A stretch of 64,000 bases of DNA from Dromiciops gliroides (lineage: Eukaryota > Chordata > Mammalia > Microbiotheria > Microbiotheriidae). The stretch spans positions 90,626,827 to 90,690,826 of the forward strand of contig NC_057861.1 in NCBI RefSeq assembly GCF_019393635.1, written 5' to 3'. How positions within the stretch are numbered: the first letter of the stretch is position 1; every line of letters starts with the position of its first letter. The position numbers were made by a program, and so were the translations under genes. Under the pieces are notes generated by a model. That model had not been told where the DNA came from. It searched no databases and worked only from the letters and a program-made list of their open reading frames with translations. Positions 44,002 to 53,459 of this stretch are shown here, one piece after another.

Positions 44002-44390
44002 GAAGTCATGTTCAGTGGTCTTTCTAATCTAACTTCTTGAAGAAGTTTTCCTCTCTTGTCCCTATCAGTTTTGAAAACATAATACCAGAAGACAAGGGGG
44101 CAATTCCAATCAGACCACGTAAGAATGAGGTCTTGGGTATGGATCTTACATTAGGGTAGACATTTGCTGTTTTTGCTGAGGTCCAACTAAATAAAGCAGG
44201 ATTTTCGATGGTCCTCCGCTGGTGAGGGTTGTTGTACCACAGAAGGTATTTGCATTTGAGGCTGGCGTGGATGTCCAGCTGCTGGAGCTGCTCCTGCCAG
44301 ACCTCAGGCGATGAGTCATACATGGCTGGATCAAGGGGTTGGGGGCAAGTTGGCCAGGTGAGACGGGGCATACGTGGACATCTTGGAAGC
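44002..44390 (-). pseudogene. NDUFB4: NDUFB4 processed pseudogene (complex I B15 subunit)
   Basis: NDUFB4 is a 129-residue accessory membrane subunit of mitochondrial complex I. The likely original ATG is at 44381-44379 (minus strand): 'MSTYAPSHLANLPPT', resembling the parent N-terminus. One extra C then shifts the frame. The remaining frame, open from 44371 to 44024, carries 'LDPAMYDSSPEVWQEQLQQL', 'LKCKYLLWYNNPHQRRTIEN', '[19 protein letters not shown]' and '[16 protein letters not shown]', all in family order. It ends at 'FFKKLD' with a stop where the parent has an Arg, so the last seven residues are cut off. The region before the stop is also a few codons short. No introns, hence processed. 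It lies tail to tail with the RPL22L1 copy. Confidence 0.92.
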
Positions 44391-44494
44391 TCAGCTAATC
44401 ACTGAATCTGAAGATTAAATGGGAACCTGAACCCTTTCCTAAGGGTTTTGAAACTTAAAGTATTCAAAAGAATAAAATATTATGAATACACTTA

Positions 44495-44681
44495 CATAGG
44501 TCCATGGGAGACACAGACAAATTACTATGAGCAGTACAGGGAAAAAGGAATACTTTCACCTGTAAAATTTAGCGACAACTTCATAAAATAGGTATAATTA
44601 ATGTTGGATCTTAAAGTAACAATCCATGGGATATTAATTCAATAGGGCATACATATATTTAACACCAATTGACAAATGGAA
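44495..44681 (+). repeat. Direct repeat, copy 2 (187 bp)
   Basis: A near-identical copy of 42875-43062, 1,620 bases downstream. Its left flank ('tatgaatacactta') and right flank ('tttattggcaaataaaac') do not match those of copy 1, so the match stops sharply at both ends. Confidence 0.92.
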
Positions 44682-44689
44682 TTTATTGG

Positions 44690-44935
44690 CAAATAAAACT
44701 TATAACAGTGACAAAAAAAAGGCATGTTGTGTCAACATTTCATAGAATCTTGAATACCAGTATCAGCGATTTATACTTTATACAGTAGGGGACATCGAGG
44801 CATTGAAGGTTTTATTGTCTAGTAGTAACATTTCAAGATCACTTGGATACTAATGTAGCATGGAGAAAGGATAGGAGAACAGATAGACTAGAGATAGCAA
44901 GACATGTTTGAGCCTAACTGAATGTTCAAGTCTGA
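44690..44935 (-). mobile_element. L2 LINE fragment, antisense
   Basis: 'gcgatttatactttatacag', 'tcgaggcattgaaggtttta', 'aacatttcaagatcacttgg' and 'gtagcatggagaaaggatag' follow antisense L2 order, downstream of the part next to copy 1. Confidence 0.5.
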
Positions 44936-45020
44936 AATACTTGGGTGTCTGAATTTTATTTCTTGCAGTGGGATTAAAGAGGAAGGGCCACATTTCAGGA
45001 TTAGAAGCAACAGATCTTGG

Positions 45021-45070
<50 letters not shown>
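45021..45070. repeat. (TG)n microsatellite
   Basis: About 24 uninterrupted units. Confidence 0.97.
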
Positions 45071-45072
<2 letters not shown>

Positions 45073-45426
45073 GGGTGAGCTATGATGAAGAGTCACCAAT
45101 GACTTAAAGATTTCAATCCTGGCAGTACTGGGTATATGGCAGTTCCATTGATGGTAATAATGAATTTAGGCACACATATAAGTAAAGGGGAAAATTTGTA
45201 TATCCACTGTTAAACATTTTTAGTTTGTAGTGCTAGTGGGACATTTATGTAGTTGTATAGAAGAAGCAGTTGAAAATACAGAACTGAAGCATTCTGGGTG
45301 GTTAGAGATGGAAATTAATATCAAGAGTCCTCTTCAGAAAAATCAAAGCTGAAGCCATGGGAGTGATATTCCAACTTGTACATTATAATATCCCAACTCT
45401 AAAGTCACTTAGACACTCAACAAAAA

Positions 45427-45427
<1 letters not shown>
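45071..45427. other. Unassigned, possibly L2-related
   Basis: 'atggcagttccattgatggt' and 'ttagtttgtagtgctagtgg' hint at antisense L2 ('gtggtgccctcaacag...'), but this is weak. Confidence 0.35.
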
Positions 45428-45428
<1 letters not shown>

Positions 45429-45478
<50 letters not shown>

Positions 45479-45613
45479 GCAGGGAAATGAGGGTTAAGTG
45501 AATTGCCCAAGGTCACACAGCTAGTAAGTGTTAAGTGTCTTAGGGTAGATTTGAATTCAGGTCCTCCTGAATCCAGGGCTGCTTTTTTATCCACTGCATC
45601 ACCTAGCTGCCCA
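45429..45613 (-). mobile_element. tRNA-derived marsupial SINE with (ATT)n tail
   Basis: The T-rich tail has become about 17 ATT units (45428-45478). The body follows: 'gaaatgagggttaagtgaat', 'ggtcacacagctagtaagtg' and 'catcacctagctgccc'. A likely target duplication is AAAAATATTATT / AAGAATATTAAT. Confidence 0.9.
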
Positions 45614-45734
45614 AGAATATTAATATTTTTTTAGACATGATACCCTTGGAAATATCCTGGAACATCTGTGTTCTATAATTCTTTTTATTCATGTGCCACC
45701 TCCAAGTTAGATCTTCCCAAGTCCAACATGAAGG

Positions 45735-45902
45735 GGAATTCATAGAATCTCAAATTTGGAAGGACCTCAGAAGTAAGCCACCAAACCACTACTAAGCAAA
45801 AGTCAACTTTATAGCCTCCGCATGAAGTGAATATCCAGTTTCTTCCTAATCATTATGAGACTCATACCTCTGATCTTAAATGAATGTAAGATTCCTTGGA
45901 CC
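45735..45902 (-). mobile_element. CR1/L3 3' end, antisense
   Basis: 'ttcatagaatctcaaatttg', 'gaaggacctcagaagtaagc', 'aaagtcaactttatagcctc' and 'ccagtttcttcctaatcatt'. Confidence 0.55.
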
Positions 45903-46511
45903 ATTATACTTTTATCAGGTGAGAATGTTTATTTCATTAAATTACAGAATTATCCATCAGAAGTATAAGCTAGGAGAGGAATAAAAAGGGAGATACCTGT
46001 ACTGAATCAACCAATCAAAAGCCTCAACTAATTTGTAACAAAGTCTTAATCATTTTAGGAGGAAGTCAGTACTTCACGTTGATGAAATCAGACTGTGCTA
46101 TTCCAGAAAATGTGTTAGGAATGGTTGGAGAAATTAGGCATCTAGTACTATGTATATTAGAGTGGGAATACTAGCAAGATCCCATCCATATGTTGGAGGA
46201 GCTGGAATCTGTTGCCTGTAACCACAAATAAGCAAGGGACATAGGGTGAAATTACAGTAAGTGTCACATAATGTCCCTTCTCTTTGTTTGCCAGAGGACG
46301 ACCTTGTGTATTTTGAAAGGTCATAAGATTTGAACTTCCCATCAAAGCCATTAGCAGTGTCACAAGAGAAACATTGGATGAAAGGCAAACTGATTCCACA
46401 AAGAAAACATATCAGGCATATTGGGAATGTGGCAAAGCACAGCTATGGGAAGCATTGTGCTGGTAAGTGTTTAAGAACTGACTCTACAAATATATACACA
46501 AATACACACAT
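45903..46511. other. Unassigned, with a short Cys-rich minus-strand frame
   Basis: The minus strand 46388-46134 is open for 84 codons and has a cluster of cysteines (CFSCDT ... LCDTYCNFTLCPLLICGY). No family recognised, no start context or poly-A evidence. It is likely chance or an unidentified fossil. Confidence 0.25.
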
Positions 46512-47143
46512 TGTGGTAAGATTATTGGAATTTGGCAGACTGATTGGGATGAGCCACACCTGGCCTGCCCTGAGTGACATATGCTGCTGATGTCAGCAGG
46601 AGAAACCACTCTCCACAGGCAATTTTGAAGGACCTCCCTTTGGGGGAGGAGAGTAAATGCTCAGTGAGGGGAGCTCAGTCCTCTTCCAGAGTGACTTTCT
46701 TTCTGGTGGTATGAGCTGCAGGAGCAGATGAGTCCTGCAGGCCCTGGCTGCAAAGCTGTCTTTCCATTGAAGCTACAGGCCCCAGGTGGTGAGTTAACAT
46801 GTGAGCCTTGCTCTTTTGAATTAGCTGAACTGGAAGTGAGTTTGCGGATTGTATAGACTTAGGTTAGAGTTAGGGGGATTATCTGTATTTTTTTCCCTAT
46901 GCACTTGCCTTTGATTTTATTATTTTCACCATTGCTGTTTATTTTATTCCTATTAATAAATTCTGATTCATTTGTGGAGAAGAGGCTGTTAGGGTCCTTT
47001 CTTATTGGCCTGGGAGAAATATCTAAAAAGGCAGTTCGGAGGGGAGGGAGCTTTGGACCCAGAGGTCTCTCATTATTTCTGGGACCCCAATATTATAGTG
47101 AGACACTCAATTCATTCTCCCTATATTAAATTTGGCCTCCACA
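46512..47143 (+). mobile_element. Solo LTR of an endogenous retrovirus
   Basis: A 632-base unit that begins TGTGG and ends CCACA (perfect short inverted ends, TG...CA). It is bracketed by a 4-base direct repeat ACAT at 46508-46511 and 47144-47147, which fits a class I ERV. An AATAAA signal lies at about 46956. GC content rises through 46560-46800, as in a U3 region. No internal retroviral part. Moderate age. Confidence 0.8.
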
Positions 47144-47147
47144 ACAT

Positions 47148-47774
47148 TTAAGTTTAATTTCATCATTAACCTTTTAGTCATCACATTCTAAAGTCTAGAT
47201 AATTCAACAAAATAATCAATAAAATGCTGATTTGTAGCATTTGCAAATTTCTGAGTTCTAAATTTAAATGAAAATTTAACAATTGGATCACACATGTTAG
47301 TACAGTTGGTTCCTGCATATTCTTTAGCTTTGGGCTTTAAAAAGGCAACAACCTCTTAGTCCAAGGGAATGCCACACCTCTGGGAACTTCATGAGTTCTT
47401 GTAAAAGAGAGAATAGTTCTTCTAGTATTCAGGGGCTCTGAGTATTCTTTGGACACTCATGCTTTATAAGTTTGAGTCCACTCTACCTAGATATTATGAA
47501 GAAAGAAAATGTGTACCCTATGTGGGGCAAGGGGCGTAATATACCAACCATTTTTAATATGCTGCCTCTGTAAATAACCCTTTCAAAAACCCAATTAATT
47601 CTCACTGGTTGATAAGCAGTATGGAACAAAATGGATAGAAGCTCATAAGAAATGATAGGAGAAGGCCACGATACCTTTGCCAGCCACCTTCTGGGACCAG
47701 TCTCCCAATGTAAGTGGGAATTGAGAAGTGAATTTAGAGAGGGAACTAATATAATCATATATTAAAAAATGTAA
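47148..47774. other. Unassigned non-coding sequence
   Basis: No gene or named repeat. The 91-codon minus frame at 47758-47483 has no known domain. Confidence 0.5.
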
Positions 47775-47900
47775 GTAATCTTGGAGCTAATCTAATTCAA
47801 TCCCTGCATTTTATAGAAAAGGGAGTCAAGATCCAAAAGCTACACAGTAGTAAGTGTCAAAGCTGAAATTTGAACTCAGGTCTTCTGAATGAAAAATTAG
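47775..47900 (-). mobile_element. MIR-like fragment, antisense
   Basis: 'ttggagctaatctaattcaa', 'gcattttatagaaaagggag', 'agctacacagtagtaagtgt' and 'tttgaactcaggtcttctga'. Confidence 0.6.
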
Positions 47901-48184
47901 AAATTTTTTCAATTGTGTACATTGACCTCTAGCAATTGGGAACTTGCCACTTATGGAGATAACCAATTTAATTTTAATTTGTCTGTATTTGTTTTATGTA
48001 TACTTTTTGTATATATTTTTCTCTCTTCACTTTCCACCCAATTCTTTTTCCTTATTTTGGCTTATGGGGCAAAACAGAACAAACTAATTCTTTTGCCATG
48101 AACTAGTTATAATATGTAGGAAGTTAAACTCTGGGATAGTGCATCTCCATTTGACTAAGCCCATTGTGGAGACATTGTAGACCA

Positions 48185-48355
48185 GAGGAAGGAATGCTGG
48201 CTTCCATCAAAGGACCTAGATTCAAATCTGGTCTCTGATATTTACTATTGATATGGGACCTTGGGTAAGTCACTTAACCAACCTAACCTTACTAGCCTTA
48301 ACCTTAAAATGAGAAGGCTCAAGTAGATATCTTCTGAGGTCCCTTTTAGTATTAG
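48185..48355 (+). mobile_element. MIR/MAR-type SINE, sense
   Basis: 'aaggaatgctggcttccatc', 'agattcaaatctggtctctg', 'gggaccttgggtaagtcact' and 'aaaatgagaaggctcaagta'. Confidence 0.65.
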
Positions 48356-48524
48356 ATTTTTCATACTCTTCTAAGCTTTATGATGTACCTCAGATTATAT
48401 TAAAGATAACATAAATGAGGCAGGTTCAGAATTCAAAATAATAAAAATATAGAAGCTACTCACATAACATTTTACATGCTGTCTCTCGTTTGATTCTCTC
48501 AACAGTCTATCAAGAAATGTACTA

Positions 48525-48658
48525 GGGGCAGCTAGGTGGCGCAGTGGATAGAGCACCGGCCCTGAAGTCAGGAGTTCCTGAGTTCAAATCCGGCCTCAGA
48601 CACTTAACACTTACTAGCTGTGTGACCCTGGGCAAGTCACTTAACCCCAATTGCCTCA

Positions 48659-48690
<32 letters not shown>
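48525..48690 (+). mobile_element. Youngest tRNA-derived marsupial SINE, intact
   Basis: The best copy in the window. Head 'ggggcagctaggtggcgcag' with an A-box-like 'tggcgcagtgg'; B-box-like 'gagttcaaatcc' near 48578-48589; 'gctgtgtgaccctgggcaag'; 'ttaaccccaattgcctcact'; then about 30 A. A perfect 13-base duplication AAGAAATGTACTA lies at 48512-48524 and 48691-48703. It keeps CpG sites. It resembles the family called WSINE1 or similar in repeat libraries (name from memory). Confidence 0.96.
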
Positions 48691-48694
<4 letters not shown>

Positions 48695-48753
48695 AATGTA
48701 CTATTATTTCAGTTTTATATCTGAGGAAGCTGAGACTTATATAGCTTAAATTA

Positions 48754-49005
48754 CAGGCAGATAGGTGGCACAGTGGATAGAGCACTGAGCCTGGAATCAT
48801 GAAGATAAATTCAAATCAATGCCCTAGATACCTACTAGCTGTGTGACCCTGGGCAAGTCACTTAACCTCCACTTGGCTCAGTTTCTTCCAGTGTAAAATG
48901 GGGATAATAATAGCATCTACCTTGCTAAGTGAACATTTGCAAAGTTCTTAGCACAGTATCTGGCATATAGTAGGTGCTAAATAAATACTTTGATTGTTTC
49001 CTTTC
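48754..49005 (+). mobile_element. Full-length MAR1/MIR-type CORE-SINE
   Basis: All parts in order: 'caggcagataggtggcacag', 'gcctggaatcatgaagataa', 'ctgtgtgaccctgggcaagt', 'agtgtaaaatggggataata', 'gcatctaccttgctaagtg', 'ttagcacagtatctggcata' and 'tagtaggtgctaaataaata'. About 250 bases. Confidence 0.9.
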
Positions 49006-49109
49006 ATCTTTTTCCCTTCCCTTCACCAATGGGTCAAATAGTTAAGAAGTACTGGAGGTAGAATTTCAATGTAGTTGCCTCCTATTTGAGTTTAATGATC
49101 TTTCTGCTT

Positions 49110-49264
49110 TTTTTTTCTTTTGTTTGTTTTGTGGGGGCGATGAGGGTTAAGTAAATTGCCCAGGGTCACACAGCTAGTAAGTGTCAAGTGTCTGAGGTTG
49201 GATTTGAACTCAGGTCCTTTTGAATCCAGGGCCAGTGCTTTATCCACTGTGCCACCTAGTTGCC
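49110..49264 (-). mobile_element. tRNA-derived marsupial SINE
   Basis: An antisense copy: T/TTTG tail, 'gggggcgatgagggttaagt', 'cccagggtcacacagctag', 'tgccacctagttgcccc'. A short possible duplication TCTGCT lies on both sides. Confidence 0.9.
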
Positions 49265-49364
49265 CCCTCTGCTGGTCCTTTTTATTGAGGTTATTATGAA
49301 TAAGGCATGGTAGAAGTCAAAGCTCAGTTAATTATTGTTGTTGATACCATCTATATCAGCAATT

Positions 49365-49585
49365 CTTGTTGTTGTTCAGTCATTTTAGTCTAACTTTGTG
49401 ATTGTATGTGGCTTTTCTTGCAAGATACTAAAGTGGCTTGCCATTTCCATTTCCTGCTTGTTTTACAGATGAGGAAACTGAGGCAAACAGGGTTAAGTGA
49501 GTTTCCCAGGTTCGCACAGCTAGTAAGTGTCTGAAGCCAGATTTAAATTGAGGGCTCAATCCACTGTACCACCTAGTTGCCCAAC
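49365..49585 (-). mobile_element. RTE-tailed SINE, antisense
   Basis: 'cttgttgttgttcagtcatt', 'ggcttttcttgcaagatact', 'gtggcttgccatttccattt', 'tacagatgaggaaactgagg', 'gttcgcacagctagtaag' and 'actgtaccacctagttgccc'. Confidence 0.85.
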
Positions 49586-49619
49586 AGCAACTGCAGAATT
49601 CATTCCTTCTCCAACAAGA

Positions 49620-50340
49620 ACTTACTAAACGATATCATTTAATCACAGCATATTTAATTTTGTGAAGAAAGTCTCCTTTTGGGGATTTTCTTTTTTTTAA
49701 TGACTTGAATGACACATTTGGCCAGTTTTCTTTGTCACATGCAAGTTGTTTTTACACAGCTGGTGCTTATTAAAAATTCAGCACCTTGAGTTATCTGAAT
49801 GACTTTGCTTATTAATGCTATTGGGTTTCTTTGTTCATGGATCTAGCACTTCCCTTCCCTCCTCCCTCCATGGCAATAGAGGAGAGCTCATGTTTTCCTA
49901 TCCTGACACATCAGATAACCCCTCCTAATAAAGAGTTCTCAGGCCATCTGGCTTGCCTGGGCTGACTGAGGGAGATCTGGAGGCCAGACAAAAGGAGAGA
50001 GTGCAGCAAAATGATAGTTGTATAGCAGTTAACCTCCGATCGCTTTTTCATTATCATTAGACCAGTGTGTGATTAACTGGGGAGCTTCATGATAGCCGTT
50101 TTGGAAATAGATGCATTTTTGATCTCGAACAAACATTGCTCTTCATTATGCAAATCAGCACTGTGGGTTTTTTGTTTGTTTATATTGCTGCTAAATTAAA
50201 GACTATTTTGGCAGGAGCTGCATGTCTTCCAGCAGTCATATGCTGTTGATTAATCACATATAATGGGCAGACAGCATGTGAAGTAAAGTAATTTCACACC
50301 AATCACTACCATTATTGAAGAACACTTTGACATACTGCCT
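49620..50340. promoter_or_regulatory. Candidate conserved enhancer-like block
   Basis: The longest repeat-free, compositionally balanced stretch in the right half. It has an octamer ATGCAAAT at 50148-50155, ATTA/TAAT cores ('gattaatcacatata', 'attaactgg', 'cattatcattagacc'), an E-box CATATG at about 50238, and 'ccgatcgctttttcattatc'. Such a mix is typical of conserved developmental enhancers. No alignment is available, so this is inference. Confidence 0.35.
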
Positions 50341-50344
50341 CATC

Positions 50345-51040
50345 TGCCTCATATCCCACCCTCCAGGGAAAGAAGGGGACACAGAGAGAGAAGGACACAA
50401 GTTAAAGAGTGGGGAGAGAAGAAAGAGAAAGAATGAGCAAACGAAAGGGCCCAAGAAAGATGAAAAGGGGAGGATGATGGAAAATGAGAAATAAGGAAAT
50501 GAGTAGGAGAATGAAAAGGAAGAGTGAAGACAGCATAGATGAAGGGGGAAAAAGGGGAGAGAGAAGAAAGAGGAGGAGGGAGGAGAAAGATAAAGAGTAA
50601 ACAAGGAGAACTGATAGAGGAAAGGTGAAGGGTGATAGAAATAAGGAGAAAAGTAGAAAAGGAAAAGGGGGTGAAACATAAAAAAAACATGGGGAGGAAT
50701 GAGGGAGGAAAAGGGACGAGAGAGACAGAAGAGGTGGAAGAAGGAGAAAGTAAGCTAGTGATGGTGGAGGGCAAAAAATAAGGAGAAGAGCAGGAAAAGG
50801 AAAAGACAGGAAGATGGAATAAAGATAGGGGGATGGATGAAGAAGAAGGGAAGAGAGAGAACTAAAGAAAGAGGAGAGAGGAGAAAAGGAAAAGGGAGGA
50901 TAGAAAAGAGAGAAGAAGGAAGAAGCAGAAAGGGAATGGGCAAATGGAGAGAAAAAGAAAGAGGAGGAAGGGGGAAGGAGAAAGAATTATCAGAGAGAAG
51001 CAGGGCCAGAAATAGAAACAGAGACAGACACACAGATGAC
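50345..51040 (+). repeat. About 700-bp purine-rich strand, not a simple tandem repeat
   Basis: From the 'aagaaggggacacagagag' region to 'gaaacagagacagacacaca' the plus strand is overwhelmingly A/G, with mixed aggag, gaaag and ggaga words and no fixed period. Its complement produces long Ser/Phe/Leu/Pro-rich frames on the minus strand (50254-50774, 50755-51077). These are composition artefacts. Confidence 0.9.
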
Positions 51041-51149
51041 CTATTTCTGAATTCTTGATGTAGGCATACATTTTCAATTAACCCTTCCTCCCCCCAAAAA
51101 TAAAGTGGAATTTACTCAAAGACAGATTTATGTTTAATTTAAGGACATA

Positions 51150-51345
51150 GTTCCTGACAAATGGTCTAAAAGTTGATTGAGATACTCTAGGAGGTGGTGG
51201 GTTCTCCCTGATTGGAAGTTTTCCAGTAATTGCTGGATGACTGCATTTGGGCTATGTTGCAGAGGGACTACATGTTCAGTCAGGAGTTGAAAAACATGGT
51301 CTTTGAGTCCTGTTCTGAATGAGATATTCTGAGATTCTGCCGGAG
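51150..51345 (+). mobile_element. CR1/L3 LINE 3' end
   Basis: 'ctctaggaggtggtgggttc', 'tccctgattggaagttttcc', 'taattgctggatgactgcat' and 'atgagatattctgagattct' give the sense 3' end. Confidence 0.7.
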
Positions 51346-51409
51346 ATGGAGGATATCCCTGTGTGTTGGCACAATCACTCACCCTAAGGTAAATTTGATC
51401 ATTCAAACA

Positions 51410-51705
51410 AACATGATTTTATGAAGCACCTGCTATGTGCCAAGAGATTAAAAAGACAAAAATGAGTCTCCATTTACAAGAAGCTGACATTTTTCAAAAA
51501 GGGACAAGAACACATAATTATTAAATTAAATGTAAAATATAATTTAATACAAATTAAATGAAGGTGACAGTGTCCAGAAGTCACTGGAAAGATCAGGAAA
51601 GGCTTCCTTTAGCAGGTAGCCATTGAACTGATTTTTGAAGGAATAAAGGACTTTAAGATGTAGAAGTGAGGAGGCAATATTTTTCAGGAAAGAAGAACTG
51701 CTGTA
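51410..51705 (-). mobile_element. L2 LINE fragment, antisense
   Basis: 'aagcacctgctatgtgccaa', 'ctccatttacaagaagctga', 'aaaggcttcctttagcaggt' and 'ttgaactgatttttgaagga' follow antisense L2 order. Confidence 0.65.
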
Positions 51706-51719
51706 TGAGAAATTTAATT

Positions 51720-51882
51720 CTAATGCCTTCCTTCTGTTATTTCCTATTTGCCCTGTATATAGCTTTCTTTGTATATATTTGTTTGCATGTTATCTCCCCT
51801 CTTAGATTATAAGATCCTTGAAGATAAATTCTGGCATATAGTAGTTGCTTAATAATTGTTTATTGATTGATTGATCTTGCTG
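51720..51882 (+). mobile_element. L2 LINE 3' end
   Basis: 'cttagattataagatccttg', 'aagataaattctggcatata' and 'gtagttgcttaataattgtt' give the sense tail. Confidence 0.7.
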
Positions 51883-51984
51883 TTCCTAGTGCTTACCAGT
51901 GTGCCCTCAGACAAGTCAATTAATCTTCCCTGCCCTTAGTTTCCTTTTTTGTAAAATAAGTGTATTGCTTCCATTTGCTATGAT

Positions 51985-52228
51985 TTTAGGAGTGAGCTAG
52001 GTGATTCAGTGGATAAGGTCCCAGACCTGTTGTCAGCAAGGCCTGATTTCAAAATCTAACCTCAGGCACTTACCTTCAGCAATTCACTTAAAGTGACTGT
52101 ATCAGTTTCCCCATATGTAAAATAAAGATATGTTTGTGTTGTTGTGAAGGAAAAAAGGAGATACTTTTTATATAGTGCTTTGTGAGTTTTAAATCACAAT
52201 ATAAAAAAGACTAGCTATTATTCTTTGA
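51985..52228 (+). mobile_element. MAR1-type CORE-SINE, sense
   Basis: 'taggagtgagctaggtgatt', 'cagtggataaggtcccagac', 'aaatctaacctcaggcactt', 'gtttccccatatgtaaaata', 'gtgttgttgtgaaggaaaaa' and 'atatagtgctttgtgagttt'. Nearly complete. Confidence 0.8.
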
Positions 52229-52424
52229 CCCTATGATCTAATTGATATATGTAGTCTCTATCTTACAATATTATTGTGAGGAAAATGTTTTAAAGAACTT
52301 ATATGCATGGTAATATAAACATGAGATACTATTGTTAATATATGTATTATTACAATTACACAACTTTGGTCCAGTTACTACCATTCTCATCAAGGCCAAA
52401 TGTTTAACACAGTGCCTAGCACTT

Positions 52425-52600
52425 CGTTGTTCAGGAGTGTTAGAGTCTTTGTGACCTTGTAGTCCACAGCTCACCAATGCTGTACATGTGGTTTTCTTGG
52501 CAAAGATACTGGAGTAGTTCACTATTTCCTTCTCGAGTGGATTAAGGCAAACAATGATTAGGTGACTTGTCCAGGGTCACACAGCTAATAAGAGGTAAAG
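52425..52600 (-). mobile_element. RTE-tailed SINE, antisense
   Basis: 'cgttgttcaggagtgttaga', 'atgtggttttcttggcaaag', 'atactggagtagttcactat' and 'cttgtccagggtcacacagc'. Confidence 0.75.
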
Positions 52601-53214
52601 GATGGATGGCTAGAGTGTTGCCTTGTTATTCATGCAATATTAAAAGAACCAAAGGGATGTCTCCTGTGCATTAAATGTGTACTTTATGGAGGATGACAAT
52701 AGAGCCATAGATAATAATCATACAGTTTGAGAAGTAATATAGGGAAAGGTCGTCTCTTTCAGTGGAGAGACTACCTGACCTAAGAGATATGGGGTCAAAT
52801 GAAGTTTTTATGTGCAATTCCTTTAACACTACTCTCTACTACTTATACATGAATTATTCCCATTAATGCCAGCTGTCAGTTACATAACATTCTGTGGGGG
52901 TGAATGAGGAGTGTTCGGAGGAGGACCAGAACCTCTAGTGAGAAGGTTTACTGAGACTTTTGTCCTCCAACGCTCACTTGTGGCTCCAAGAAGCTGTAAC
53001 ATAAGCAGCAGCCATGCCCTTATAAAACTGTATTGACAGATGAGCCAAACTAGGTTGTGTAGCCAAAGGGACTAAAGTCCTTCTATGACTTAGGCTGATA
53101 CCTACCCACGCATGTGAAGACTTTTGCAGTGAAATGGATGGTTGAGAACAGTTTTGTTCCAATGGCCATGAAGGTAGCTAAAACAGACTCTATGGAACAC
53201 TTAGAGTTTGGTCA
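52601..53214. other. Unassigned non-coding sequence
   Basis: No gene or named repeat. Confidence 0.5.
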
Positions 53215-53459
53215 GACATAGAACACACCAAGGTTCAGCACTGCATTCCAGGCTATCTCTAGTGGTTTTGGCTTCTGTCTTTCCAGTGGAACTTCATGAT
53301 TCTAGAAGAGAGAGTGAGGCTCATAAATCTGTGCAATTCTGCCACACTTAAATCAAATTCATGTTCAAGTCAAGATATCACCCATCATCCACTACTTCTT
53401 CCACCATAATGCTAACTCAAGCATTATGTCATTGGTCTTCTTTAAAAATGAAGGTTGGG
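53215..53459 (+). mobile_element. Old retroposon family, second copy (5' part); outer layer of a nest
   Basis: 'attccaggctatctctagtg', 'ggaacttcatgattctagaa', 'gagagtgaggctcataaatc', 'ccacacttaaatcaaattc', 'caagtcaagatatcacccat' and 'tgtcattggtcttctttaaa'. It stops at 53459 because a SINE and then an L1 were inserted. Its AAC-type tail reappears at about 60100-60122 ('gatggctggacaacaacatt'). Confidence 0.65.
53444..53459 (+). repeat. L1 target-site duplication, left
   Basis: AAAAATGAAGGTTGGG, identical to 59936-59951. The leading As on the right may belong to the tail, but TGAAGGTTGGG is unambiguous. Confidence 0.93.

Noticed and set aside
42875-44681. A small LTR element, reading the 187-bp direct repeats as LTRs
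   Set aside because: The repeats lack TG...CA ends and a target duplication, copy 1 is continuous with L2 sequence, and the interior holds two host retrocopies in opposite orientation.
46330-46470. A zinc-finger-like trace (WECGKA) in a plus-strand frame
   Set aside because: A single CxxxGK-like word without the second Cys/His pair or repeated fingers; chance is more likely.
48525-48600. A tRNA gene from the A-box and B-box-like words
   Set aside because: This is the tRNA-derived head of a SINE, with no proper acceptor stem or 3' end and followed by SINE body and A tail.
50254-51077. Several minus-strand frames of 71-141 codons rich in Ser, Phe, Pro and Leu
   Set aside because: They arise from the complement of the purine-rich tract. 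All frames are open because stop codons are rare in such composition.
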